A DNA stretch of 64,000 bases from Pelobates cultripes. Taxonomy: Eukaryota; Chordata; Amphibia; Anura; Pelobatidae. Position numbers and translations under genes: made by a program. Shown in pieces: positions 49,059-60,354 of the stretch. The DNA lies in NCBI GenBank assembly GCA_933207985.1, contig OW240912.1:254864518-254928517 (forward strand), given 5' to 3'. The notes under the pieces are model-generated. The model did no database searches. It saw nothing but the letters and a program-made list of their open reading frames with translations, and was not told where the DNA came from. The number at the start of each line of letters is the position of its first letter. The first letter of the stretch is position 1.

Positions 49059-49841
49059 CTAAATCACAAACACAAACACAAACATTATTAAAACAATGAG
49101 GAAAATGCAACCATAAAATAAGAAATTATGCTGTACTGAATGATTCATTTATAGGCAGGATTGGAGAGGAACCTACGTATTGCGAATTACAGACCAAACT
49201 GAATTAGTATACACACAGTGAATAAATGATTCACAGATATTAAAACACAAATTCTTCTATGTTAGACTTGTGTAAAATGTGCAAGGTTATGTAATGTTTC
49301 CATATTCTAGCATTTCCTACACCCCACATGAAGAGAAGACGCATAGTCTGTAAAATGCCATTCTTCTATCTCATGCTGCTCCCTGTCTTCAGGCGGTTAC
49401 ATACTACAAAGTTTCCTGGTTGCAGTTGGATAGCTCCAATTTTTGATCTGTGTCCTGAATTCCCCACCCCCCTCTTCTTTAGGGTCTTTGGAAAAGAGTG
49501 GCTGCTCAGTGGACTGACCATAACCTTTGGTTTTATTTTTCAGGTTTTAAATTTCTGATCAGTCTACGAGCAGTTCCGTGTACTTGGTCTTAAAACTCTT
49601 TTCTTGATTTCAACAGTTCCTCTTAAAGACAGTGGAAACTGGAAGCAGGTAGTGATTAGATATATTTTCATAAGCTTCTCCGCTTAGTAAAAGTTACTTA
49701 TGTTTCTTATGTGTCCCTCAGTCAGCTGCTTAGACGAGCCCATCATTGCACATACCTGAGAGGTTCTAGAAGTCAGAGGATGGACTCAGCCGTGGAACTT
49801 TTAACCGTAGGCCAATATGAAGGCCTAACAAGTTAATTTAA

Positions 49842-49909
49842 CCCCTTAAGGACACATGACATGTGTGACAGGTCATGATTCCCTTTTATTCCAGACGTTC
49901 TTTAAGGGG
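49842..49909 (+). mobile_element. 68-bp TTAA MITE (CCCCTTAAGGAC), copy 1
   Basis: TTAA at 49838-49841 and 49910-49913; ends CCCCTTAAGGAC and GTTCTTTAAGGGG. Body ACATGACATGTGTGACAGGT CATGATTCCCTTTTATTCCA. A second copy in inverted orientation is at 53105-53176. Confidence 0.9.
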
Positions 49910-50537
49910 TTAAGGTTCTGATACATTACAAATATATCACTTGCATATCAACTAAAAGGGTGTTCATTCATTTGCATATGTCACATTTACAAGTTTATTT
50001 TAGTTTTTCCATGAGTTAAATTAACCAATTCAAATAATAACCATACATTAAAATATGCAGAAAAATGTCAGGTTTTCATTGCAAGCATTGTGTTAACTTC
50101 TTCTCACTTAGTACATCAACAAAACATGTTACATGGCCACGGGTGCCCAAAATATTTGCATATTCACTAGAACAACATGTCAAATTCTATTAAATATGGG
50201 TTCACAACCCAAGGATAAACATGACAAAACCCAACAAGACAAATATGCATTTCTTTAGGTGTGTCATTTGAGGAGAAATGTTTGAGAACTAATATGGTGC
50301 ATTCTGGAGTTTAGCTAATTCAGGTTATCAGTTAATGTATGTTGAAAGCAATATATGTACATTATCAGCTGTACTGATAAATATTCAGGAAAGTGTCCTT
50401 GGGAGCTACGTTTTAATGAGAGGTCAAGGAATATCAAGCATTATAAGGGACATAAAAGCACTTAAACATGAAAGAGTAAGCCCATGCTTTAAGAACTGTG
50501 TAATCTAAGCCATGCATTCTTCTTCTAGACACCTACC

Positions 50538-50580
50538 TTTGAACCAGTATTGCACAGCAAGAAACAGCCAGTACCATAGC
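50538..50580 (-). CDS. gk: Glycerol kinase, microexon YGTGCFLLCNTGSK
   Basis: Exon of 43 nt, acceptor GTTGTAG, donor AAG|GTAGGT. The first base completes Thr; the rest reads YGTGCFLLCNTGSK, the conserved nucleotide-binding GTGCF region of glycerol kinases. It leaves in phase 0. It is separated from the GDQ exon by a 2.3-kb intron almost half filled by a terminal-inverted-repeat element (50908-52081). Confidence 0.95.
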
Positions 50581-50907
50581 TACAACAAGATAACTGGTAT
50601 TAATATATTTCAAAAAACAGCCAATGCATGAGAATTTCATGATGAAAACTGACACGCTATCTGCTTGGTATCAAGCTTGAGTAAAAAGGCATATACATGT
50701 TTACTGTTACTCTAGCAAGTTGACAGATCACATTCCTCTTCTTACCAAGACAGAGGATATGAACAAACTCAGCTGAAAATAGGAAGGTCCAACTGGTAGG
50801 TGGGCAGAATGGTCTATAAATTTGCAATTGCCAACACCATTTTGTTGTTATGGCAAAACAATACTCACCTTGCCCAGAATGCAGAGCAACGCTTTTGAAA
50901 AGTCAAA

Positions 50908-52081
50908 TACCGTATATACTCGAGTATAAGCCGAGTTTTTCAGCACATTTTTTGTGCTGAAAAACCCCAACTCGGCTTATACTCGAGTCAGTCTGTATTA
51001 TGGCAATTACATTGCCATAATACAGACTGGGGGCTGGCAGAGCTGTTACTTACCTCTCCTGCAGCTCCTGTCAGCTCCCTCCTCCTCCGCGCCGGTCCGG
51101 TCAGCACCTCGGTCAGCTCCCAGTGTAAGTCTCGCGAGAGCCGCGGGGTCATAGTGCGGCTCTCGCGAGACTTACAGTGTGAGCTGAGAGAGGAGCTGCA
51201 CGGACCAGCGCGGTGGAGGAGAGAGCTGACAGGAGCTGCAGGAGAGGTAAGTGCTTCCTGCCAGCCCCCCTCCTCCCCCCACTGAACTGCCAATGCCATT
51301 GGACCACCAGGGAAGGAGAGCCCCCCTCCCTGCCATGTATCAAGCAGGGAGGGGGGACGAAAAATAAATAAATTAAAAATATATAAATAATAATAATAAT
51401 AATAAAAAATAATAATAATATAACAAAAAAATTTAAATAATATTAATTAATAATATATAAATAATAATAATAATAAAAAAATAATATAACAAAAAATTTA
51501 AATATTAATAATATATAAATAATAATAATAATAAAAAAAAATAATATAACAAAAAAAATTAAAATAATATTTTTTTTTTATTTTTATAAAAATGCCCACC
51601 CCCCCACCAAGGCTCTGCCACACAAGCACACACTGCATCACACACACACTGCACTCATACACACACACTGCATTCATACACACACCCTGCATTCATACAC
51701 ACACTGCACTCATACACACACACTGCACTCATATACACACACTGCATTTATGCACACACACTGCACTCATACACACACTGCATTCATACACACACTGCAC
51801 ACTCATACACAAACACTGCACTCATACACACACTGCATTCATACACACACTCTGCATTCATACACACACTGCATTCATACACACACACTGCATTCATCAT
51901 ATACACACACTGTAAATAAATATTCAATTAATATAATTTTTTTAGGATCTAATTTTATTTAGAAATTTACCAGTAGCTGCTGCATTTCCCACCCGAGTCA
52001 ATACGTTTTCCCAGTGTTTTGGGGTAAAATTAGGGGCCTCGGCTTATATTCGGGTCGGCTTATACTCGAGTATATACGGTA
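50908..52081. mobile_element. TIR element (TACCGTATATACTCGAG) in gk intron, 1.17 kb
   Basis: Ends TACCGTATATACTCGAGTAT at the left and ATACTCGAGTATATACGGTA at the right are inverted repeats of about 27 bp; a TA at each edge may be the target duplication. The left end folds back locally (CAGCACA / TGTGCTG). Inside are a GC-rich palindrome (51050-51250; TCTCGCGAGAGCCGC / GCGGCTCTCGCGAGA at the centre), an (AAT)n-like tract (51360-51590) and a minisatellite (51600-51912). No ORF of note. Confidence 0.85.
51600..51912. repeat. Minisatellite CATTCATACACACACTG, ~17-bp unit
   Basis: About 18 units of ACACACTGCA(C/T)TCATAC with small length changes, contained within the TIR element. Confidence 0.9.
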
Positions 52082-52677
52082 CTAGTGCCATAACAGATTG
52101 GAGCATCAGGGGTAAATCAAAATTTGAAATATTCATATCTACAACAATCAATTCTGGGGCAAATTGGTACACATGCAACCATTACACGATTTTGTGTTTG
52201 CTCCATACAATCTGTCCCAGAATTTGCTTTACAAATAGACTTTATTGGACCATATGCATCACCTACACACTGTCTGATAATAAATGTTTATGCACTGGTA
52301 GCCTTTACATCTTTGTATTTCTCCATACTTAAACTCAGATCTAACTATAAATCATGTGATTTTTATATAGTATCACCTCTCATTCTCTGAACCCCAACAT
52401 ACCTAACCGTGAGAAAGGACTAGCTTAAAAGGAACACTCTGGAAACCATAACTTTATTGGAATGAAGTTGATATGGTGCCAGTAGGTCCCTGGCGCATGC
52501 TTACCTTTAGAGGTTTACCTCTTATGAATGGTTTAATCCTGCCTTCTGTCTTTCTGCTGCTCAGATTATTGAAAGAGAAAGCCTCACACAAACTCGGACA
52601 GGGGCGCTGCTGACTAGAGAGTCATAGGCTCCCCATTCACACAACAGCCTGAGAAATGTATGTCAGTTGGCTTAGAG

Positions 52678-52760
52678 CAGGGGTTCCCAACCCAGTCCTC
52701 AAGTACCCCCTACCAATACAGGATTTAGAGATTACCCTGTTGTGTCTAAAGTGTTTTTTG
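52678..52760. mobile_element. hAT-like MITE end (CAGGGGTTCCCAACC)
   Basis: CAGGGGTTCCCAACCCAGTC then CTCAAGTACCCCCTACCAAT resembles the end of the 29889 element family. The other terminus was not located. Confidence 0.45.
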
Positions 52761-52889
52761 TCCCCTTCAAGAATCTAATCAGCAGAAGGACAGGTGGCAG
52801 AGCTAAATGTTGTTGGATTCTGGACTTTGCAGTTGTTATGGTGTACCCTTAAAAGAAAATAAATAAATAAATAAATAAAGGTTACTCAC

Positions 52890-52957
52890 GTATTTTTAGC
52901 TTGTCCATCCTGAAAACACATTTGCCCAACCAATGCAGCAGACTGGTCCCCCAAACA
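52890..52957 (-). CDS. gk: Glycerol kinase, exon with catalytic GDQSAALVGQ motif
   Basis: Exon of 68 nt, acceptor TTTGCAG, donor AC|GTGAGT (phase 2 out). It reads CLGDQSAALVGQMCFQDGQ then AKN and the start of a Thr codon. The Asp of GDQ corresponds to the catalytic base of FGGY kinases (Asp245/246 in E. coli GlpK). The split Thr codon is completed by the next exon to give NTYGTGCF, the ADP/phosphate loop. This exon and the next lie between two inverted copies of a small TTAA element (49842-49909 and 53105-53176). Confidence 0.96.
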
Positions 52958-53104
52958 CTGCAAACAAAGATTACTTCACATAATTAGTCATTATCTGTAA
53001 TGCGGCATATGATAACTACACATAATGAAAAAACACATTTTCATGTAAAAAATACAGGCAGGAGTATTACCTAGCAACACAAAATTATATTGCAAACTGC
53101 TTAA

Positions 53105-53176
53105 CCCCTTAAGGACCAAACTTCTGGAATAAAAGGGAATCATGACATGTCAGACATGTCATGTGTCCTTAAGGGG
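53105..53176 (-). mobile_element. 72-bp TTAA MITE (CCCCTTAAGGAC), copy 2, inverted
   Basis: TTAA at 53101-53104 and 53177-53180; ends CCCCTTAAGGACC and TGTCCTTAAGGGG. Read on the minus strand it aligns nearly throughout with the copy at 49842-49909. Confidence 0.92.
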
Positions 53177-54585
53177 TTAAACCATTTTACTTGGTTTAGA
53201 TGATGTTCTTTTCTCAACATTTCTGTAATGACTTTGGGAATCTCTCTGGTACTTTATTAACATTAGTTTAGATGGCCCTAGATCTAGCTATAAAGGCAAT
53301 AAGAAATCTTTAATATAGCTTATATATTCAGCTTTTTGTCTTTGCAGTGGATAGACAACCCTATAAAAGGATTTAGCATTTTGCGTTATATTTTTTATAA
53401 CGTTGCTTTTTTTTTTTTTCTTCAGAAAAGCTTGCTCTAAAAAACAAAACTAGTGTTTTAAGAAAACACTGGTTTTGGTTGGAGTAACTCGTTAAATGTT
53501 CCTTACTTGCTACAAATCTGTAGCTCCAGCAAGAAGCATCAGAGATTCTCCACCATGCTTTTCCTCCCATTTCCATAAATCTCGATCTTTATGGGATTGC
53601 TTCCGTTATCTCGGACAGGATTTTTTGGTGATTGTAAAAAAAAGTCTGAGGCATATCCATCAAAGCAAAGGAGGTGCCATTATAAAGTGAAGTGCTAAAT
53701 AAGGTGCAGCCACTATAGAAACAAAACAATGTCTCCCAAGATTTAGCACAATGTAACCATAATAAATTTCTCCCTACATAGATCATTGTCTCTGTTTTCT
53801 ATCTCTTTGTGTACCTCTGCTCTATAGAGGAGGCCATCTTTAAAACACCAATGACGGTCCCCCCCATGTCTCCAGTAACCAAGTCATTATACTCCTACAT
53901 TTACCAGGGATACATATCTTTGCGGTTTTCCCATGTGCAAGCTCACTTCACTAACCTTTTGTGGGTGTGCACACAGATCCATGCACATCATACTTCCTCA
54001 CAGCCTCATCTGGCCAGCTTAAGCTTTTTTTAAAGCTTGCGAGAGAAGATCATGTATATACGCCAATCAAAGACCGGAAATGCACGGTATTAGAACTAAA
54101 CTTTAGACCAATTAAGCATCGCAGGCTCTGTAAATTAATATTTCTTGCATTTTAACCCTGCCATAACATGGCAGTAGTGAAATATTCAGCTGCAATATTA
54201 TGATAATAATTGGGAGACATAGCTGACAAGGGAAGGAAAATGTGGTGTTTTGTCGGATAAGGATAAATGATTGATACCAGCTGGTGTCATCATAGTTGCA
54301 CGGTGCAGTACAAATAGAATATGTCATAACAGATGATGTTTTAATTCTGACTTTTCAACCAGCCAGTTATGCAGATTATATGACCACAAAAGCTTTCATT
54401 TTTTGCAGACAGTGCTTCTACTCACTCTGAGAATTTTCAGTACTCTAGACTTTTTCTGCAGGTTTCCATATGGAGTTGCAGCCATATGATTTGTGACCAA
54501 CTGATTGTTTTATATACACACACACACACACACACCTCAGTCTTTAAAAAAAATAAATAAAAGATTTCCAAAGCATAAAACTCAC

Positions 54586-54621
54586 CCCGGATATTGGCAC
54601 TCCAGTCAATGCTCCAGATTT
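54586..54621 (-). CDS. gk: Glycerol kinase, 36-nt microexon KSGALTGVPISG
   Basis: Microexon of 36 nt, 12 codons, acceptor TTTTCAG and donor GGG|GTGAGT. It reads KSGALTGVPISG, matching the GALEGVPISG segment just before the catalytic GDQ motif of vertebrate GK. Both boundaries are phase 0. It is too short to be found by ORF length and was located by homology plus splice sites. Introns of about 1.97 kb and 1.63 kb flank it. Confidence 0.93.
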
Positions 54622-56592
54622 CTGAAAATGAAAGAAATACAAGGAGTAATAAAAGACATGGATTTAAATACATTTCAAATTAACTAGATTTACATAGCAT
54701 AGAAGCCATTTTAAAAAAAAGCAGTTGACAAAGTGTCATAGCAGAAAGCCAACAAACAGGGACTGAACCCAAAAACCCACAGTGCTCGTGTGACAGACAC
54801 ACCTTGTGAGTGTGTGAAGAAACAAACCCATTGTGAGGCCACAAGTAAAGCAAATTAGCACATTTCCAGTTGTCATCTTTAACAAATGCAAAAATAAAAC
54901 TAGAAGCTAGATGTGCCATAATCACATTTGATAAAACTTTGCAAAATTAACAAAAAAAATAAAGAAAAAAGAAATAAAGAAAAAAAATTTTTTTTTAATA
55001 ACTGGAAATGATAGAATATATAATTCAAGTGCATGGAATAGGTGACTGGCAAAAAGCCCAATAAAAGCCTTTACTCACCAGGCTTACATTGATTTTCTAT
55101 GGTATGCAAAAAACACAAGAGGGTAGAGACAAAATTCAAATTCAAATGGTTTGTGTCAACCGCCAAGTAAACACAGACTGTACCGCAAGACACAGATAAG
55201 AAACCTATTGGCTGGAATGAGGCTTTGGAACATATACTGTGATTGCATTAGAATGCTATAGATACCAACACTAACAGAGTTTGACAGATCCTCATTAAAC
55301 TTATCCATTAAACATACACAATGCAATTGTGATGATTTCAATTTAAGAAACCACTTCTCTTGTTTTTCCATCATAATACATGCAATGAACTGTTCTATTA
55401 ATCATTTATGAATCAATTTATCGTATGTTGGGGTCGATGCTCATGATTTTGAATATTTTTTATGTTTAAACGGATAATTGTTTTTATTCACTTTTTTGTT
55501 AACCAAGCAGGAAAGTATGGGACACAAGCCTTTGGTTCCTAAAAGCAGCAACAGAATGCAGAGTTAGTGGACCTAGCCCCCACAAAGAAGTGTGGAATGG
55601 AAGTTTGTAGATCTTGCAACCCAGTGTGATTTCAATGGGCCTTGTCACTTGTATTGAACTGTGAAAAATCCCACCAAACTACTATCGCAAATTGAGCAGA
55701 AATGACCAAAAGTTATTATTCCATCTTAGGTCAATACATGCAATTCCTTCAAAAGCTACATAAATTTATTTTTTTTAGAGGACTGAAGCTCAGGATACTC
55801 AGAAAGTGACAGCTGGCACTTTGGAATTCTAATAACGTGTAGCTGCCAGAGATGGACACAAAGTCCCGGTATCAGAGTAAAATAGAGAGCAATGATCAGG
55901 TTTTAGAGTACAGAAAAATAGAAGAAAGAAGAATATAGTGTAAACTAGTATCCATGTTGTCAAGATTCTTACCACTGCAATTAAGCAGTTTCTGATGAGC
56001 TTCTTGGTATTCACTCTCCGACTTGGCTAGTAATACTGAATGTATGGTGGAACCCTGTGATCTGTATCTTGGCATAATCAAATTATAAAATTTTACGAAC
56101 CCTGGATTTTACGATCCCTGAAATTTTCACACACTGCACATAGAATAGGAAATATCCAGCACAGTGTTGTTAAAGTGCATTATAAGAAGATTCCAAACCC
56201 CTAAAGCACTTTTTCCTGCCAAGTGGCCCACATGCAACCCACCTCCCGATGTTTCTTTGCAGGAAACATTCTATTGGCCTGGATATCATCAGTACTGGTA
56301 ATCCCCCTGGAGGGGAAGCAGAGCTGCACAGAGAGGATGTCTCGGTGAGGGGTTGGGGATAATTTAATTAACGTGTTTTGTTTTTTTTACGGGTATTTTT
56401 AATTAGAATTTTGGATTCTTCGTTAACATTGTTATTTGTACAAGTTTATTAAATATATAACACTAAACCAAACACTTTGACTGAAAATTTATTTTTATAC
56501 AACTGATAATTATGAGCAAACACACACATTTTTATGTATTAGGAGGAGAAAGGTCTATAATACAAAAGGTTTATAAACTGAAGAACTCTTAC

Positions 56593-56659
56593 CATGAGTC
56601 CATAGATCTCAGAAGAGCTCCTTACTTTTGGAAGCAAATCCATAGGTATATCAAAAAAT
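56593..56659 (-). CDS. gk: Glycerol kinase, exon FFDIPMDLLPKVRSSSEIYGLM
   Basis: Exon of 67 nt, acceptor CTCTTTAG, donor ATG|GTAAGAG. The first base completes the split Gln codon of the previous exon; the following 22 codons read FFDIPMDLLPKV then RSSSEIYGLM. The RSSSE.YG motif is invariant in GK and GlpK. The next exon recognised is read directly in phase 0 (M|KSGALTG). In human GK a short alternative segment (KISHSV) can lie at this junction; I did not find it in the intervening intron. Confidence 0.95.
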
Positions 56660-56944
56660 CTAAAGAGAGAAAACTGTATTTGAGTGTTTAAACACCGTAT
56701 ATATAACAATTCAACGAAAAGTATGAATTGTTATGTTGCTTCACATGAATTATATACACTGTGTATATATAAATTAAAGGATTCATGTGAAGCAACATAA
56801 CTATTGATACTTTTAGTTGTGGTTGCATGATTAATCCATTCTGAGAAAAAAATGCAATCACCAACTATAGGAAGAATTGTGTTGCTGACGATGTCCACGT
56901 AGCAAACCATGTACTTCCTCTGTTTGCATATTTTAACAGGAAGT

Positions 56945-57253
56945 TGAAATGACATTACTGGAAGAATTCAGTATTGTGATTCATGCATTATCGGTCCATG
57001 TGGGATGAATGGTCCAGCTAGCACAGTTCAGTATTGTGATTCATGCATTATCTGTCTATGTGTCCAGCTAACACAGTTCATGTAAGGTGTAATTAATGGA
57101 AGAGCTCCATATTCTATCCAACGCATTATATGTCTGTGAGTGGAACTGGCCTTACTGAAATGGCTCAAAATTCCACCCAGAGCATTGTCTGCTAATATAA
57201 GCTGGCAAAACTTAGTATTCCATCCAACATGTTATCGATGAGTGAGGAGATAA
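56945..57253 (-). repeat. Tandem array resembling the gk exon 3' end and donor
   Basis: On the minus strand, units spaced about 47-60 bp read like GTTGGATGGAATACTAAG TTTTGCCAG, GGGTGGAATTTTGAG CCATTTCAGTAAGG, ATGCATGAATCACAATACTG AATTCTTCCAGTAATG. They match the end of the exon at 57260-57369 (CTGGAATGGGATGCTGAACT CTGCCA then GTAAGG). About six degenerate units follow the genuine one. Confidence 0.78.
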
Positions 57254-57259
57254 CCTTAC

Positions 57260-57369
57260 TGGCAGAGTTCAGCATCCCATTCCAGAGTATAAATGTTGAA
57301 TAGCATAGTCCTACTAGCATTGGTCACATCTGTGCAGTGAACGCCTCCATTCTTGCCTCCTGTCAGACT
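57260..57369 (-). CDS. gk: Glycerol kinase, exon with [14 protein letters not shown] block
   Basis: Exon of 110 nt; phase 0 at the acceptor (TTCATAG) and phase 2 at the donor (CCA|GTAAGG). It encodes [20 protein letters not shown], then [16 protein letters not shown], a block strongly conserved from bacterial GlpK to vertebrate GK. It joins the preceding exon through ...DSWIIW|SLTGG. Its 3' end and donor resemble the repeat unit of a degenerate tandem array in the intron just downstream (56945-57250), described as a finding. Confidence 0.96.
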
Positions 57370-57587
57370 CTATGAATATATAATAAATAAATTTTTTTAA
57401 AAAGTCAGTCTATTAAAATAAATGTTCTCAAATCTGATTTTTTCTGAGTGGCCTGAGACTCTTGCATACCCCCGTCCAGAAACAAAAAGCCACTGTCCTT
57501 AAAACCCACATGCTAGAAGGAATGTGGCATGAATCTAAACCTGAATGTAAAAGCAACTACCACAAATATCTAGTGAAGCATACAAAC

Positions 57588-57725
57588 CCAAATAATCCAG
57601 GAGTCTACGGTTCCAAACATTGCTCGTCCTTCTGCGACTGCCTGTCTAATCTCTTCCACATTGTCCAGCAACCACCGCATTTTCACGGCACTGAAATAGG
57701 TGCTAATGGGGAGACCAGTGCGGCT
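57588..57725 (-). CDS. gk: Glycerol kinase, exon with FGGY signature 1 (most 5' exon in window)
   Basis: Exon of 138 nt, 46 whole codons, with acceptor TTTTCAG and donor GTTTGT. It begins [18 protein letters not shown] and ends [10 protein letters not shown]. The stretch [13 protein letters not shown] fits the FGGY carbohydrate-kinase signature 1. By comparison with bacterial GlpK, its Tyr belongs to the glycerol-binding site. Glycerol kinase phosphorylates glycerol to glycerol 3-phosphate using ATP. No upstream gk exon is visible between here and 64000, so this intron exceeds 6.2 kb and the N-terminal part (about 145 residues, including the first ATP-site elements) is outside the window. The intron-bearing structure argues for gk itself and not a processed retrocopy. 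Confidence 0.96.
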
Positions 57726-59222
57726 CTGAAAATAATCAAACATTCGGTTACATCAAGACAGAACAATAAATAACATGTACATAGATCTTTCAAATCAGAA
57801 TTTATATAAGCCATTAATTCTTAAATAAATGTGAAAATCAGTAAAACAAAAGTTTTTCTTTGATCATATCTTTTGAAAATTAGAGATTTAGCTTCTTTAT
57901 TAAAAAAAAAAAAAAATCTATAGAAAAGTAAATTTCTGTATAAAAAGGTATATGTTCAAGAAGGAGTTAAAGCCTTTTCCTGCATACAGCGCTACTAAAC
58001 ATTACCTGCATTGACAAAACTAAATTAATACATTTGGCTGAGAGGTATTAAGACTATTTACTATTGTGGAGGAGGGAAGGACAAATTATGAAATACTCTG
58101 AGAAAACTGGGGACTAGAAAAAAACCCAAAAAGGAAATAATAGTTTGAAATGAGTGGTTCACAATTCCAGGAAGCACCTAAGCAAGTGTCTCGTTCTGGA
58201 TTCTATAAACACATCGAAGATTAATTCTGAGAACGTAATCGCAATTACCCCCCTTAAACTCCAAAGGAAGGACTATGACTCAATAGTGAAGTCAATGTTT
58301 ATGTTACCTTGGTATATACCTTTTTTTTTTGGGAGAGAGAATACTTTGGCTGCATACAGTAGTACAGGAGGCTACCATCAGCATTGGATCACTATGGTGA
58401 AGCACTCCAGAAAATCACGAGGCATTCCCTGTACGCCATCTATTTACAGAAGTAAAAAAACGGTCAGCCAATCCTGGTGAAACATATTTGGATTAGCCAC
58501 ACAGTTTGTAATGCTCAGAAATTACTTTTCTTCTTCTCTTTCACCTTTCTCTATAAATAGTACAACTTACACGTGATGAGAGACAGGGATAAAATGTAGG
58601 GGCATAAAAGGTTTAGAAAGGATATTAAAGAGAACAATTTAAAAAAAAAAAAAAAAAACCACACCACACAGTTAATAGAAGCAGATGACTTTATTTTTAC
58701 TTCTTAATAGATTACAAAACCTAAAATACCAAGCAACTAAACTTAGCAAATCAATACACCACTGGAGTTTGTAATTTACATAGGTGCCCCTTAAGGTTTC
58801 CTGATCACAGTTTGATTATTTTCCAATCATACAGAATCACTACTGCAACTGCACATGTACGGATAGGTGGTACTAAAAAGGTTCAATTGCGATCATACTA
58901 GTAAAAACACACAGTGGCCAATCTGCTCCCATACACTTATAGAGCCCAACAAATGCTTACCAACTGTTTTGCACTGCAATTACATCAGTTGGATAAATTC
59001 ATCAGAAACCCTAACAAGGAGTGAGTCATATAATGGGGGGGAGGGGCTGTGAGGGCAACATGGTATATTATTTCTTAGGGGTATCTAATATTACGTTCCA
59101 TTGTTTCTACGTCATTTCACGCATTAGGTCCCTAGCCCAGTGTTTTGCTGGGACAGCTTCTGAGAATGGTAAATATTCCAGAGGTAGGCAACAACACATG
59201 GAAATTGGCTTACATACTATAG
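57726..59222. other. gk intron sequence
   Basis: No exon found on the minus strand for the expected WLDLRTQS...-type segment. An L1-like 5' fragment lies at about 58334-58420 (see findings). Otherwise AT-rich and unremarkable. Confidence 0.6.
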
Positions 59223-59227
59223 GTAGC

Positions 59228-60277
59228 TGTAGCGGAGATGCAATATTCCCCAGGTTATCTCCGCTTATAATCCAAGTGAGGCTCAGGAACAAGTAAATAG
59301 TAAATCCACAGGCAAGGTTTCCAGCAGGTAAAATAACAGAAGTATCCCAATAGCAATCCCAATAACTGGACGACACACAGTTTCAGGAGCAGAACTAAAA
59401 TCTTTAATCCACACTGTCCTTTTAAAGCATGCTCCCATGCAAGGGAGGGATTTACAATCATTAGTATAGTAGCCAATCCTGTCCTGGTAACCTCCCGCAC
59501 ATCTCCTCCCCTCAGCCAGCATCATAATCCCCTTATCCAGTACAGTAATTCCCCCCGTTTCTGGATGTACCCCTAAACGTAGGGGTACCCCTTTAAATCC
59601 TACCCCCCCTGATAGCCCTGATCTGGGTGAACAACATATCCAAAAATCACCCAGATCAGACCAGAGGTTCGGGAAATCTATGGAGGGAATAAAATGACAG
59701 ACCGCACTGACGGAGACAGCCGAATGCGGTTCCATGCGAATGAGCCCTGCGGTCGGTCCTGGAGTAAGGGAACAAACTACACGAAAGCCTCTAGCTATAA
59801 AGGCTAGGGAGGGTTCGCCTGAATCCCCTCGTTCGGTTCTTTCTATCTACCGAACGAGGGGCCGTTCGGTAGTTAGGAACCGAACGGACCGAGCTTGTGG
59901 AGGTTTCAGCGGTGTTTGCCTAGTCGAGTGTCCAATTTGAGTTCCAGACACTCAACGGCAAAACACCGCTGTTCGGGAGTTTTAAAATGGCCGCCGCCAC
60001 GTGTTCGTTTTTCTAATGGCGGCCACCCCCGAGAACAAAGGACGGCTACTTCACTTGCCAATTACCCGTTCGCAACAATGTTGCAACGGTTAATTGAGAA
60101 CACACTTCACACATGGGAGGTCTGACTGTTCGGTAGTTTCATTCGAATAAACTAAGGGAATGAAACTACCTAACATTCAGACGAATCCAATACATTAAAT
60201 ACATAGACTTTGCCATTTTTACACGAATACATAGAAATACATGAATTGTTCAGGACAGCACAGGGCCATCCGCTACA
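59228..60277. mobile_element. Solo LTR, 1050 bp, with 5-bp target duplication
   Basis: Begins TGTAGCGGAGATG and ends GGCCATCCGCTACA, so TG...CA with an 8-bp inverted terminus (TGTAGCGG / CCGCTACA). GTAGC precedes it at 59223-59227 and follows at 60278-60282. A TATAAAG at about 59797 and an AATAAA at about 60147 suggest plus orientation. No internal coding region is present, which is the product of LTR-LTR recombination. Family probably Ty3/Gypsy, inferred. Confidence 0.9.
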
Positions 60278-60354
60278 GTAGCCATCTATTAATACATATA
60301 CTTTCCCATACTGTAAGCTCCAGCTAAAAACTAATTATCCAACGCTGCTGAGAA

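Noticed and set aside
51600..51912. Possible CRISPR-like array
   Set aside because: Unit is 17 bp with no unique spacers, in a vertebrate genome, inside a transposon; it is a minisatellite.
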